From assembly GCF_964212655.1 (NCBI RefSeq), contig NZ_OZ156465.1, forward strand, positions 3,844,001 to 3,908,000: DNA of 64,000 nt, written 5' to 3'. Source of the stretch: Candidatus Thiodiazotropha sp. LNASS1. GTDB taxonomy: Bacteria; Pseudomonadota; Gammaproteobacteria; Chromatiales; Chromatiaceae. Position numbers and translations under genes: made by a program. The number at the start of each line of letters is the position of its first letter. The stretch's first letter is position 1. Below the pieces are notes generated by a model. That model was not told the DNA's origin. It made no database searches and worked only from the letters and a program-made list of their open reading frames with translations. Shown piece by piece: positions 34,703-42,044 of this stretch.

Positions 34703-36090
34703 TGCAGAATAGTATGGATCAGACGATGGAGGCGGATAGCTACAAAGACTTGTGCCTGTTGTTGGTTGAAGATGATGAGATCATGCAAATATCGCTTGTT
34801 GACAGGCTACGCATAGAATCAATACCTGTGCGTGCGGTGAGTGATACTGCGAGTGCAAGAAAAGAGCTGGAAAAAGGAGATATAGATCTCGTCGTAACCG
34901 ATATCCGCCTACCGGATGGTACAGGGATCGAACTCTTTACAGATATCTCAAACAATTATCCAGGCATACCTGTCATCCTCATGACGGCTTATGGCGATAT
35001 ATCGGACGCAGTCGCTACGGTTAAAGCCGGCGCTTTGGATTATCTAACAAAACCTTTTGACATTAATGAGTTCATCAAGAAGGTGGTGCACCAGCTCTCA
35101 TGTATTTCCGACATTCAGTTAACGGCCAACAACCCTGGCACTGATAATGATTACTTCAAACCAGGTAGTGGTTGTTTGGGAAAAAGCAACGCCATGCGAA
35201 AGATCGAGAGACTTGTGGCGCGTCTCAGAGAGAGTGACAGTTCAATATTGCTTACCGGAGAGTCCGGGGTTGGCAAAGAGGTCGTTGCAAACCTGATACA
35301 CAACAACAGTCTGAGGTCACAGGGTCCCATGGTCAGTGTGAACTGTGCCGCACTACCTGCCACACTGATCGAAAGTGAGCTCTTTGGCCATGAAAAGGGG
35401 GCTTTTACCGGAGCGACACAACAACGAAAAGGACGTTTTGAGCAGGCTCAAGGCGGCACCATCTTTCTTGATGAGATCGCGGAAGTATCGTCCGATATAC
35501 AGGTAAAACTACTGAGAGTGCTGCAGGAGAGGGAGTTTGAACGTGTTGGCGGATCGGTTTCAATTCCACTTGATGTGAGGGTGATTGCCGCAACTCAGGC
35601 CAATCTCGATGTCGCTATTGAAAAAAATGAATTCAGGTCGGATCTTTACTGGCGCCTCAATGTAATCAATATCGACATTCCACCACTGCGGCAACGTAGG
35701 GAGGACATAGTCTATCTCGCCAGACAATTCGTCAGCCAGCTGGGGCGATGTAAAAAGGGGGGCATCAAAGGTCTGTCGAAGGAGGCTGAACTCTCTCTTC
35801 AATCCATGTCATTCCCTGGGAATGTTCGTGAACTAAAGAATGTCATTGAAAGAGCAGTCGCCCTTTGCGATGGGCCTTGGATAAGCCAAAGCGATCTTTC
35901 GATCACGGACAGCAATGCCCACACTCACGATACAACTACACTAAAAGAGACTATCGAAGAGGCTGAACGGAAGTCAATAACCAGAGCGCTAGCGGAAAAT
36001 AAAGGCAAAATCAATCAGACAGCGGATTCCTTGGGTATCTCGCGCAAAAACCTGTGGGAGAAGATGAAACGCTACGAAATAGATAAGTAG
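34702..36090 (+). CDS. NtrC-family sigma-54-dependent response regulator
   Basis: This 462-residue protein has a receiver domain (acidic pocket LLVEDDE, phosphoacceptor Asp67 in VVTDIRLPDG, Lys in DYLTKPFD), a central AAA+ domain (Walker A GESGVGKE, sigma-54 loop GAFTGA, Walker B GGTIFLDEI) and a C-terminal Fis-type helix-turn-helix (KINQTADSLGISRKNLWEKM). It activates sigma-54 promoters when phosphorylated. The start at 34702 overlaps the kinase TGA (TGATG). The strong sigma-54 site at 31865-31880 in front of the molybdoenzyme operon is the obvious target. Confidence 0.95.
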   Translation: MQNSMDQTMEADSYKDLCLLLVEDDEIMQISLVDRLRIESIPVRAVSDTASARKELEKGDIDLVVTDIRLPDGTGIELFTDISNNYPGIPVILMTAYGDISDAVATVKAGALDYLTKPFDINEFIKKVVHQLSCISDIQLTANNPGTDNDYFKPGSGCLGKSNAMRKIERLVARLRESDSSILLTGESGVGKEVVANLIHNNSLRSQGPMVSVNCAALPATLIESELFGHEKGAFTGATQQRKGRFEQAQGGTIFLDEIAEVSSDIQVKLLRVLQEREFERVGGSVSIPLDVRVIAATQANLDVAIEKNEFRSDLYWRLNVINIDIPPLRQRREDIVYLARQFVSQLGRCKKGGIKGLSKEAELSLQSMSFPGNVRELKNVIERAVALCDGPWISQSDLSITDSNAHTHDTTTLKETIEEAERKSITRALAENKGKINQTADSLGISRKNLWEKMKRYEIDK

Positions 36091-36213
36091 CTGCCTCGGC
36101 TATGCATGAAGCTTGACCAAGGATCTAAAGATGGATTCTTCAGGTGGCTGAACGCCTATGCACCGGATGAAATGGATCCTTATTAAGCTGAAATTCGGCA
36201 GGTAAAAAAGAAT

Positions 36214-36252
36214 GCACCGGATTTAAGGATCGTAATCCCTGGAATCCGGTGC
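36214..36252. terminator. Hairpin downstream of the response regulator gene
   Basis: Ten-base arms GCACCGGATT (36214-36223) and AATCCGGTGC (36243-36252) form a strong stem with a 19-nt loop between the convergent regulator and Ig-repeat genes. There is no clear T-run, so it is only a probable bidirectional terminator. Confidence 0.5.
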
Positions 36253-36317
36253 GTGGTATAGCCAACCAATCGACTATCTGATTGCAGCTATATTCTCATG
36301 GCCGCTTCGGTCGTCAA

Positions 36318-38108
36318 TCACATGGTGCTCTTCATGGCAACGTTGGAGTAATCGCTCTCATTGCCTTCGGTATCATAAGTGGTGACTGCGAAGTAGTAGT
36401 CGCCGACATCGAGATTGTCGATGACATAGTCGTGGATGGTGCAGTCTGCCAGGTCCATGACCTGTTGCAGGTTGTCTGCGGTTGTTCCCATATAGATCTT
36501 GTAGCCGGCGATCTCGCTCATATCGAGTGATGAGCCGTCTGTGCGTGTTGAAGGCGGAACCCATGCCAGTGATACGCTGCCTACGGTGGGTTCCGGTTCC
36601 ACTACCTCGATGCTCAGAGGGCTCAGTGATGCGCTGTCGGTTCCATCCGTTACCGTGATGACGATAGCGTCGTAGCGTCCGATATCCTCGCTGTTGGGCG
36701 TGCCGCTCAGTACACCGGTTTGGGTGTTGAGGCTGGCCCATGCCGGCAGATTGGATGCGCTGAAGGTCAGCTCATCGTTGTCCGCATCGGAGGCATCGGG
36801 TGCAAACCTGTAATCATTCCCGGCGATGACGCTGGATTCGGCTGTACCGCTGATGACTGGGGCGTTGTTCGGTTCTGCCACATCATTGATGGTGATGGTG
36901 AATCCATCGAGGCTTACACTGTCACTGCCGTCAGACACAGTGATGACGATATTCCGGTATGTTCCAGCAGACTCGGAATCAGGCGTGCCGCTGAGGCGTC
37001 CGCTGTTGGGGTTGAACGCTGCCCAGTATGGCCGGTTGCTGATCGAGAATGTCAGCGCATCGCCGTCGGGATCGCTGGCGGCCGGTGTGAAGCTGTAACC
37101 GTTACCCTCTTCAATGGTGGTATCGGGTGTGCCGCTGATGCTGGGGGCGCGATTGGTGTCGCTGACAGTGATGCTGAAGGCATTCAGGGAAGCGGTGGCA
37201 TTACCGTCGGAGACGCTGATGACAATTTGGTCGGTAGTGCCGGCGGAGCCATAGCCGGGGGTGCCGCTGAGAACACCGGTCGAGGGATTGAAGCTGGCCC
37301 AGTCCGGTCTGTTATCGATGGAGAAGGTCAGGCTGTCGCCATCGGCATCATGTGCCTGAGGTGCAAACCGATAGCCGGCGCCCTCTGCAACTGTGGTGGC
37401 CGGTGCGCCACTGATTGTGGGTGGCTGGTTGCTGTCGTCGACAGTGATACTGAAGGCATCGAGAGATGCGCTTGCGGAACCGTCGGAACAACTGATCACG
37501 ATGTTGTTGGTGGTACCGGCAGCGTTTTGATCGGGTGTGCCGCTCAGTTGCCCTGTGGATGTATTGAAATTCGCCCAGTTGGGTCTATTGGCGATGGAGA
37601 AGGTCAAAGCGTCGCCATCGGCATCGTTTGCGCTGGGGGTAAAATGGTATGCCTGGCCCTCGGCAACCTGGGTCTGCGGTGTGCCGCTGATTACAGGAGG
37701 CCTATTCTCAGCGGGTGGCTCCGGCTCCGAGCCGCTGACGCAGTCCGCCGGTGCCCGAATAACGGTTCTTTCCTGAACAAGCGTTCCATATTCGGTACGC
37801 ACGCCGCAGGGTACGTTGGCCGGATTATAGAACTTTAATCTCCAGTAGCCTCGTCTGTTGACGGTTTTGCTTCCCAGATAAAGATCCGTACCGGCGATGA
37901 AAACGTCTACCTTAACGCCTGGTGTTCCATTGCCTTTGAGAACCAGCAGATCTTTTCTTTTCCGCCATACGGCTTTCTCGAAACTGAATGATTCAGCCGG
38001 TTCGGCATAACTCTCTTCAGCGACGGTTCCGGCTTGCAGTTGGCTCATCTCGGTCAGGAAAAGTGCGGGGAGAACAACAAGTGGTAGCAGGGTGTGTAGG
38101 GCTTTCAT
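36318..38108 (-). CDS. Exported protein with four putative-Ig (He_PIG) repeats and a C-terminal FnIII-like domain
   Basis: This 596-residue protein begins with a signal peptide (LLPLVVLPALFLTEMSQLQA). After an N-terminal beta domain it has four tandem repeats of about 90 residues, each with the pattern PxISGTP..T..EGxxYxFxPxAxDxDGDxLTFSI.NRPxWAxFN..TGxLSGTP, the cadherin/He_PIG-like bacterial Ig domain. The C-terminal segment (SVSLAWVPPSTRTDGSSL, GYKIYMGT, YYFAVTTYDTEGNESDYS) is fibronectin type III-like. It is likely surface-associated or secreted and adhesive or matrix-binding. No LPXTG or autotransporter domain is present. Confidence 0.88.
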   Translation of the reverse strand: MKALHTLLPLVVLPALFLTEMSQLQAGTVAEESYAEPAESFSFEKAVWRKRKDLLVLKGNGTPGVKVDVFIAGTDLYLGSKTVNRRGYWRLKFYNPANVPCGVRTEYGTLVQERTVIRAPADCVSGSEPEPPAENRPPVISGTPQTQVAEGQAYHFTPSANDADGDALTFSIANRPNWANFNTSTGQLSGTPDQNAAGTTNNIVISCSDGSASASLDAFSITVDDSNQPPTISGAPATTVAEGAGYRFAPQAHDADGDSLTFSIDNRPDWASFNPSTGVLSGTPGYGSAGTTDQIVISVSDGNATASLNAFSITVSDTNRAPSISGTPDTTIEEGNGYSFTPAASDPDGDALTFSISNRPYWAAFNPNSGRLSGTPDSESAGTYRNIVITVSDGSDSVSLDGFTITINDVAEPNNAPVISGTAESSVIAGNDYRFAPDASDADNDELTFSASNLPAWASLNTQTGVLSGTPNSEDIGRYDAIVITVTDGTDSASLSPLSIEVVEPEPTVGSVSLAWVPPSTRTDGSSLDMSEIAGYKIYMGTTADNLQQVMDLADCTIHDYVIDNLDVGDYYFAVTTYDTEGNESDYSNVAMKSTM

Positions 38109-38548
38109 TGTACAACCTCGATTGCGATATATCTTAGTTGTTCACTATGGCGGTCAACACCCGTTTTTATTCATTCACGAGATCACAGTTTTAGGGGACG
38201 AACTTCACACATTACGCTGTAGGGTTCCACAGTGTGAAAGAGCTCGAAAATATGAGAATGCATTTGTAAAAAAAACCGGAATTACACCGGATTCCCTTGC
38301 CTTTTATGCGTACCAATAAATTGCGAAAGAGAAGTGAGAACTGGTCGGAATCGACTATGAGAGTCAATTCAAAAAAACCTTCGTTTTTGGCACTATTTAT
38401 GGGAATTTAATGTTGATTATTACCTGCATTCATATTCGGTTTTCTTATGATGTCAACGGCAATAAATTAACTGAATGACGTTTGAATAAAAGCCAGGTCA
38501 ATCGGCTATTTTTATAACACTGGAATATATAAAATTTAGGAGCAGGAT
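38109..38548. other. Intergenic region
   Basis: This divergent spacer lies between the Ig-repeat gene and yceI, with AT-rich stretches at 38380-38540 and an AGGAG ribosome-binding site at 38539-38543. I see no gene; the short open frames lack ribosome-binding sites. Confidence 0.5.
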
Positions 38549-39175
38549 ATGATTAAAATTCCTATCAAGCCGGCACTGGTTTTGTTCCTGGTCTTTAGTC
38601 TGTCGCAATCGGTTTCGGCATCGGATTATGTTATCGATACGGAAGGTGGACACGCCTATATCCAATTCAAAATCAGCCATCTCGGTTTCAGTTGGCTGAC
38701 CGGGCGATTCAATCGCTTCTCCGGTGATTTCAGTTACGACGAAAACAACCCGTCAGCGGCGAAGATCGAAGTCATGATCGATACCCGGAGTATCGACTCC
38801 AACCATGCCGAGCGAGACAAGCATCTCAGAGATGAGGATTTCCTGAATGTCGCAGCCTATCCGGAAGCCAGGTTTATCAGCAGATCGTTTAATGAGCATG
38901 GCGAGGGTAAGGCAACCCTCGTCGGTGATCTGACCTTGAGGGGCGTTACCCGACCAGTGCGAATCGAAGTGGATCATGTCGGTGAAGGGACAGATCCCTG
39001 GGGTGGCTATCGGCGTGGATTTTCAGGCAAGACCCGCATCATCCTGGCGGATTTCGGCATAACCAAGTATCTTGGCTCCACCGCCAAGGCGGTGGAGTTG
39101 AGTCTCGGTATCGAAGGCATACGTAAAAGATCGAAAAACCGCTCGAGAAGACCGGGCGGATTACGCACTCGTTAG
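38549..39175 (+). CDS. YceI-family periplasmic protein
   Basis: This 208-residue protein has a signal peptide (ALVLFLVFSLSQSVSA) and the YceI lipocalin-like barrel: SDYVIDTEGGHAYIQFKISH, GWLTGRFNRFSG-like segment, VMIDTRSIDSNHAERDKHLR and LTLRGVTRPV are family hallmarks. YceI proteins bind polyisoprenoid or quinone-like lipids in the periplasm. The basic tail (KRSKNRSRRPGG) extends past the barrel. It is monocistronic. Confidence 0.93.
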   Translation: MIKIPIKPALVLFLVFSLSQSVSASDYVIDTEGGHAYIQFKISHLGFSWLTGRFNRFSGDFSYDENNPSAAKIEVMIDTRSIDSNHAERDKHLRDEDFLNVAAYPEARFISRSFNEHGEGKATLVGDLTLRGVTRPVRIEVDHVGEGTDPWGGYRRGFSGKTRIILADFGITKYLGSTAKAVELSLGIEGIRKRSKNRSRRPGGLRTR

Positions 39176-39215
39176 GGCCGCGGATTCTGATCGGATGGGT
39201 GAAGCGCATTCAACA

Positions 39216-39617
39216 CTATCCTGAATGTAGCCACTCGACACGAAAACGGATTTTACGCCATGGATTTTCCTCTTCAAGCAGGCGTACGATGGTGGTTTCC
39301 AGCCGTTCGCCCTGGTCCAACAGCCGGGCAAGGGTGCGGTTTTCACGACGTGGGATGTATCCCAGATGCTCATTTTTAAACCACACGGCGACAGCATAGC
39401 GGTCATGTGGATTACTGGGTTCACGTTTGAGGTGGAGATGCTCACCGACTCGGAGAAAGGGCCAGATCGACGCAGCACGATGGTATTGAAACCCCGCCAG
39501 GGGTGATTCCTGAAGCACCACCCGGCGCCGAGCTGGGCATGTCAGGCCGTGAGGCGTCAGCCGTAGAGCCAATCCCGCCATCCGCAATATTGAGAATAGG
39601 ATATCTTTTCTCTTCAT
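39216..39617 (-). CDS. HIRAN domain protein
   Basis: This 133-residue protein consists of an N-terminal hydrophobic helix (ILFSILRMAGLALRLTP) and a HIRAN domain (VLQESPLAGFQYHRAASIWPFLRVGEHLHL, REPSNPHDRYAVAVWFKNEHLGYIPRRENRTLARLL). HIRAN domains, found in helicases such as HLTF, bind single-stranded 3' DNA ends; stand-alone bacterial forms are of unknown function. I chose ATG 39617 because GGGGAG precedes it by 8 nt. Confidence 0.85.
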   Translation of the reverse strand: MKRKDILFSILRMAGLALRLTPHGLTCPARRRVVLQESPLAGFQYHRAASIWPFLRVGEHLHLKREPSNPHDRYAVAVWFKNEHLGYIPRRENRTLARLLDQGERLETTIVRLLEEENPWRKIRFRVEWLHSG

Positions 39618-39729
39618 AGGGTACACTCCCCGAAGCTTTTGGGATTAGTAACAGGTCCTGTACGAGAAGTTGAAGAATAACCCGGGTGCAGGCTCAAACC
39701 GTGAGCCCGCGGGGGAGGTGGCGACTGTC

Positions 39730-40131
39730 ATGTTGGAATATATCTTGTTCGATGAACACTCTTGGCGTGGGTTCATCGACTATCTGCGTCAGCTGGGTCT
39801 GGATCCGCAAACCTCTGTTGCGGAAGAGGGATGGCTGATTGCCTTGCCGGAAGACCTGGATGAAGCGTTGGATGTAAAGATCGAGGCCTATTATGGTCAG
39901 TTGCTGGAGGGTGACGAGGCTGCTGTGGCGGAGAGGGAAGGGGAAGCGCATCTGCATGCCGCCGGCGTGAATGTTACCCTGGCGGATGGACGTATCGTTC
40001 AGGCCGTCATCGATCCCAAGCTGATGCAGCGCCTGTTGGGGGCCGTTTCACCGCAGGAGTTGGGTGAGTTTGTGGATGCCATAGCCGCCGCTGTGGAAAA
40101 CCCGGACGAACGTCCCTTGTGTCAACGTTGA
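39730..40131 (+). CDS. Hypothetical protein
   Basis: This 133-residue acidic soluble protein is not one I can name. It starts MLEYILFDEHSWRGFIDYLRQLG and ends with a helical half (LMQRLLGAVSPQELGEFVDAIAAAVENP). The start at 39730 is preceded by GGGAGG; an earlier ATG at 39670 lacks a site. Its stop overlaps the convergent small-membrane-protein gene by 10 nt. Confidence 0.75.
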   Translation: MLEYILFDEHSWRGFIDYLRQLGLDPQTSVAEEGWLIALPEDLDEALDVKIEAYYGQLLEGDEAAVAEREGEAHLHAAGVNVTLADGRIVQAVIDPKLMQRLLGAVSPQELGEFVDAIAAAVENPDERPLCQR

Positions 40132-40343
40132 GTATCTGTCGCCTGCTCTGGCTGACCCTGTTGCCCCTGTTTCTCACGGTTCTCAGTCGAAAGTCGTTCC
40201 GCCTTTCTCTTTTCCACCATCTCTATATACTCTTTCGGTGTCTGGTGGATATTGGTTTCAGGAGGATTGTCGCTGCTTTTCATGACATACAAAATGCCGA
40301 GAATGAGCACGATCAGCACGGCAAAAAAAGCGGTGTTTCCCAT
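40122..40343 (-). CDS. Small single-pass membrane protein
   Basis: This 73-residue protein has one N-terminal helix (FFAVLIVLILGILYVM) and a charged, Gln/Glu-rich tail (KRKAERLSTENREKQ). Its function is unknown. It lies 38 bp downstream of the HAD phosphatase gene on the same strand and is probably co-transcribed. Confidence 0.65.
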   Translation of the reverse strand: MGNTAFFAVLIVLILGILYVMKSSDNPPETNIHQTPKEYIEMVEKRKAERLSTENREKQGQQGQPEQATDTQR

Positions 40344-40381
40344 AATGGATCTCCTGGCCTGCTAGGACCTGTTTACGCGAG

Positions 40382-41038
40382 TCAACCATGTAATTGCAGA
40401 ATCCGCCAGTTGCGCTCCCTGGCGATCCCTGAGAGGATTTCGTCAGGGTTCACGGCAACCGGGTGTTCAACGGCCTCCAGAAGGGGAAGATCGTTGTGTG
40501 AATCGCTGTAGAACCAGCTTCCCTGCAGATCCTCTTGATGGTCATGCAGCCAATCGCGGAGGCGATTCACCTTGCCTTGCTTGAAGCTGGGTTCTCCCTC
40601 TACCTCTCCGGTATAGTGGCCGTCCAATCTCTCCGGCTCTGTGGCAATCAGGTGGTCGATTCCGAACTGTTGGGCAATTGGGGATGTAACAAATGCATTC
40701 GTGGCGGTAATGATCAGCAGTGTATCCCCTGCGTTACGGTGTTTTTCCACCAATTGACGGGATTGAGGACTGATGATGGGCAGGATTTTTGATTCGAGGA
40801 ACTCTCTGCGCCAATCGAGCAGATTTTCCATCGTATTGTCACGCAGCGGTCTCAGGGAGAAACGCTGAAACTCGAAGATATCCAGGCGACCAGCCTTGTA
40901 GTCCTGGTAGAAACGATCGTTCTCCAGCTTATAAGCCTTGCCGTCCACAATCCCCCTTTCCACCAGGAACTCACCCCAAAGGTAATCCGAGTCCCCCGCC
41001 AGTAGGGTATTATCCAGGTCAAATATTGCCAACGTCAT
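40382..41038 (-). CDS. HAD-superfamily (IB) phosphatase, SerB-like
   Basis: This 218-residue enzyme has the HAD motifs: nucleophile DLDNT in IFDLDNTLLAGDSD, motif II LLIITATNAF, motif III Lys in SFKQGKVNRLRDWL, and motif IV YSDSHNDLPLLE. It matches HAD-IB phosphatases related to phosphoserine phosphatase, histidinol phosphatase and CicA. The exact substrate is unknown. Confidence 0.9.
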   Translation of the reverse strand: MTLAIFDLDNTLLAGDSDYLWGEFLVERGIVDGKAYKLENDRFYQDYKAGRLDIFEFQRFSLRPLRDNTMENLLDWRREFLESKILPIISPQSRQLVEKHRNAGDTLLIITATNAFVTSPIAQQFGIDHLIATEPERLDGHYTGEVEGEPSFKQGKVNRLRDWLHDHQEDLQGSWFYSDSHNDLPLLEAVEHPVAVNPDEILSGIARERNWRILQLHG

Positions 41039-41373
41039 ACTCGTGTAGTGTCCTGTACTAGGCCCTGCTAAAACCTACCCACTCCGCCCTGCAGGGACAA
41101 ATATTTTGTCCACTAAGGCGATATGAGCGAAGTGTAGTCGATCTGATTGAGTGGATGATAATACCTCTGGGCGGTCAAACAGCTCCAGCCCTTCAGGTGT
41201 AACAGGGCCTGATGCCCATTTCTTTTCCTTAACTTGCGACTTACAAGTGTTTAAGTCGTGAACAGTAACGGAATATCCATAATCAGCAAAGGCTTATGTT
41301 TTACCACCTTGCCGCTCAAGGGTGAATGTGGAAGAATCCACTGTAGAGATTCCATAATAAATTGGCTGCTACC
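41039..41373. other. Intergenic region with two copies of a short repeated motif
   Basis: This divergent spacer between the HAD phosphatase gene and rppH contains two versions of a motif related to GTGTTAACAGGCCCTAGG (41059-41074 on the minus strand, 41197-41212 on the plus strand). No gene is evident; no ATG exists upstream of rppH in its frame. Confidence 0.5.
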
Positions 41374-41898
41374 TTGATTGACACTGACGGTTATCGACCC
41401 AATGTAGGTATCATCCTGTGCAATGACAATCGCCAGCTGTTTTGGGGGCGTCGGGTCGGGCAGGATGCCTGGCAGTTTCCTCAGGGTGGCATAAAGTCGG
41501 ACGAAACCCCCGAAGAGGCTATGTTTCGCGAGTTGCGAGAGGAAGTGGGACTGGGGGTAGAGCAGGTTAAGATCATGGGCACAACCCGAGATTGGCTGCG
41601 CTATCGCCTTCCCGAACGCTATATCCGCCGCAACCGTGAGCCTTTGTGCATTGGGCAGAAACAGATCTGGTTTCTGCTGCGGGCAAAATGTGGTGAGGAA
41701 GCCTTCTGTCTCGATAACTGCGAAACTCCGGAATTCGAGGAGTGGCGTTGGGTCAACTACTGGCAGCCCGTCCGCGAGGTGATCTACTTCAAGCGTAATG
41801 TCTATACCAAGGCGCTTGAGGAGCTGGCACCCCTGCTCTATCCGGAAGGGACGCCAAACCGAATTCATACAAACTATTTGAGACAGCAGCGACGTTGA
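41374..41898 (+). CDS. rppH: RNA pyrophosphohydrolase
   Basis: This Nudix hydrolase removes pyrophosphate from 5'-triphosphorylated mRNA to trigger decay. The Nudix box is [17 protein letters not shown] followed by REEVGL. Further RppH-specific stretches are [16 protein letters not shown] and GQKQIWFLL. Family members begin with [12 protein letters not shown], so I start at the TTG at 41374 ([16 protein letters not shown]); another TTG lies at 41362 and no ATG is available. rppH directly before ptsP is a conserved gammaproteobacterial order. Confidence 0.93.
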   Translation: MIDTDGYRPNVGIILCNDNRQLFWGRRVGQDAWQFPQGGIKSDETPEEAMFRELREEVGLGVEQVKIMGTTRDWLRYRLPERYIRRNREPLCIGQKQIWFLLRAKCGEEAFCLDNCETPEFEEWRWVNYWQPVREVIYFKRNVYTKALEELAPLLYPEGTPNRIHTNYLRQQRR

Positions 41899-42044
41899 AT
41901 CGCCTTTTTCGACAGCCGACCATCAGAATGCTAGTCGAGGTTCCAATATTTCCCGTATACCCATGAATACCTTTAAAAAGGATCGGGATGGGTCGAAACG
42001 GCCATGCTCACCTATAACCCACCATTCGCGCAAGGAGCGCTGGC

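Noticed and set aside
36106-36186. 26-codon open frame (MKLDQGSKDGFFRWLNAY...) after the response regulator gene
   Set aside because: It has no ribosome-binding site and no coupling to neighbours. It could be the remnant of a small protein, but the sequence alone cannot show this.
41251-41868. 205-codon minus-strand open frame opposite rppH
   Set aside because: It is the antisense shadow of rppH, which is identified by its complete Nudix box and conserved position before ptsP.
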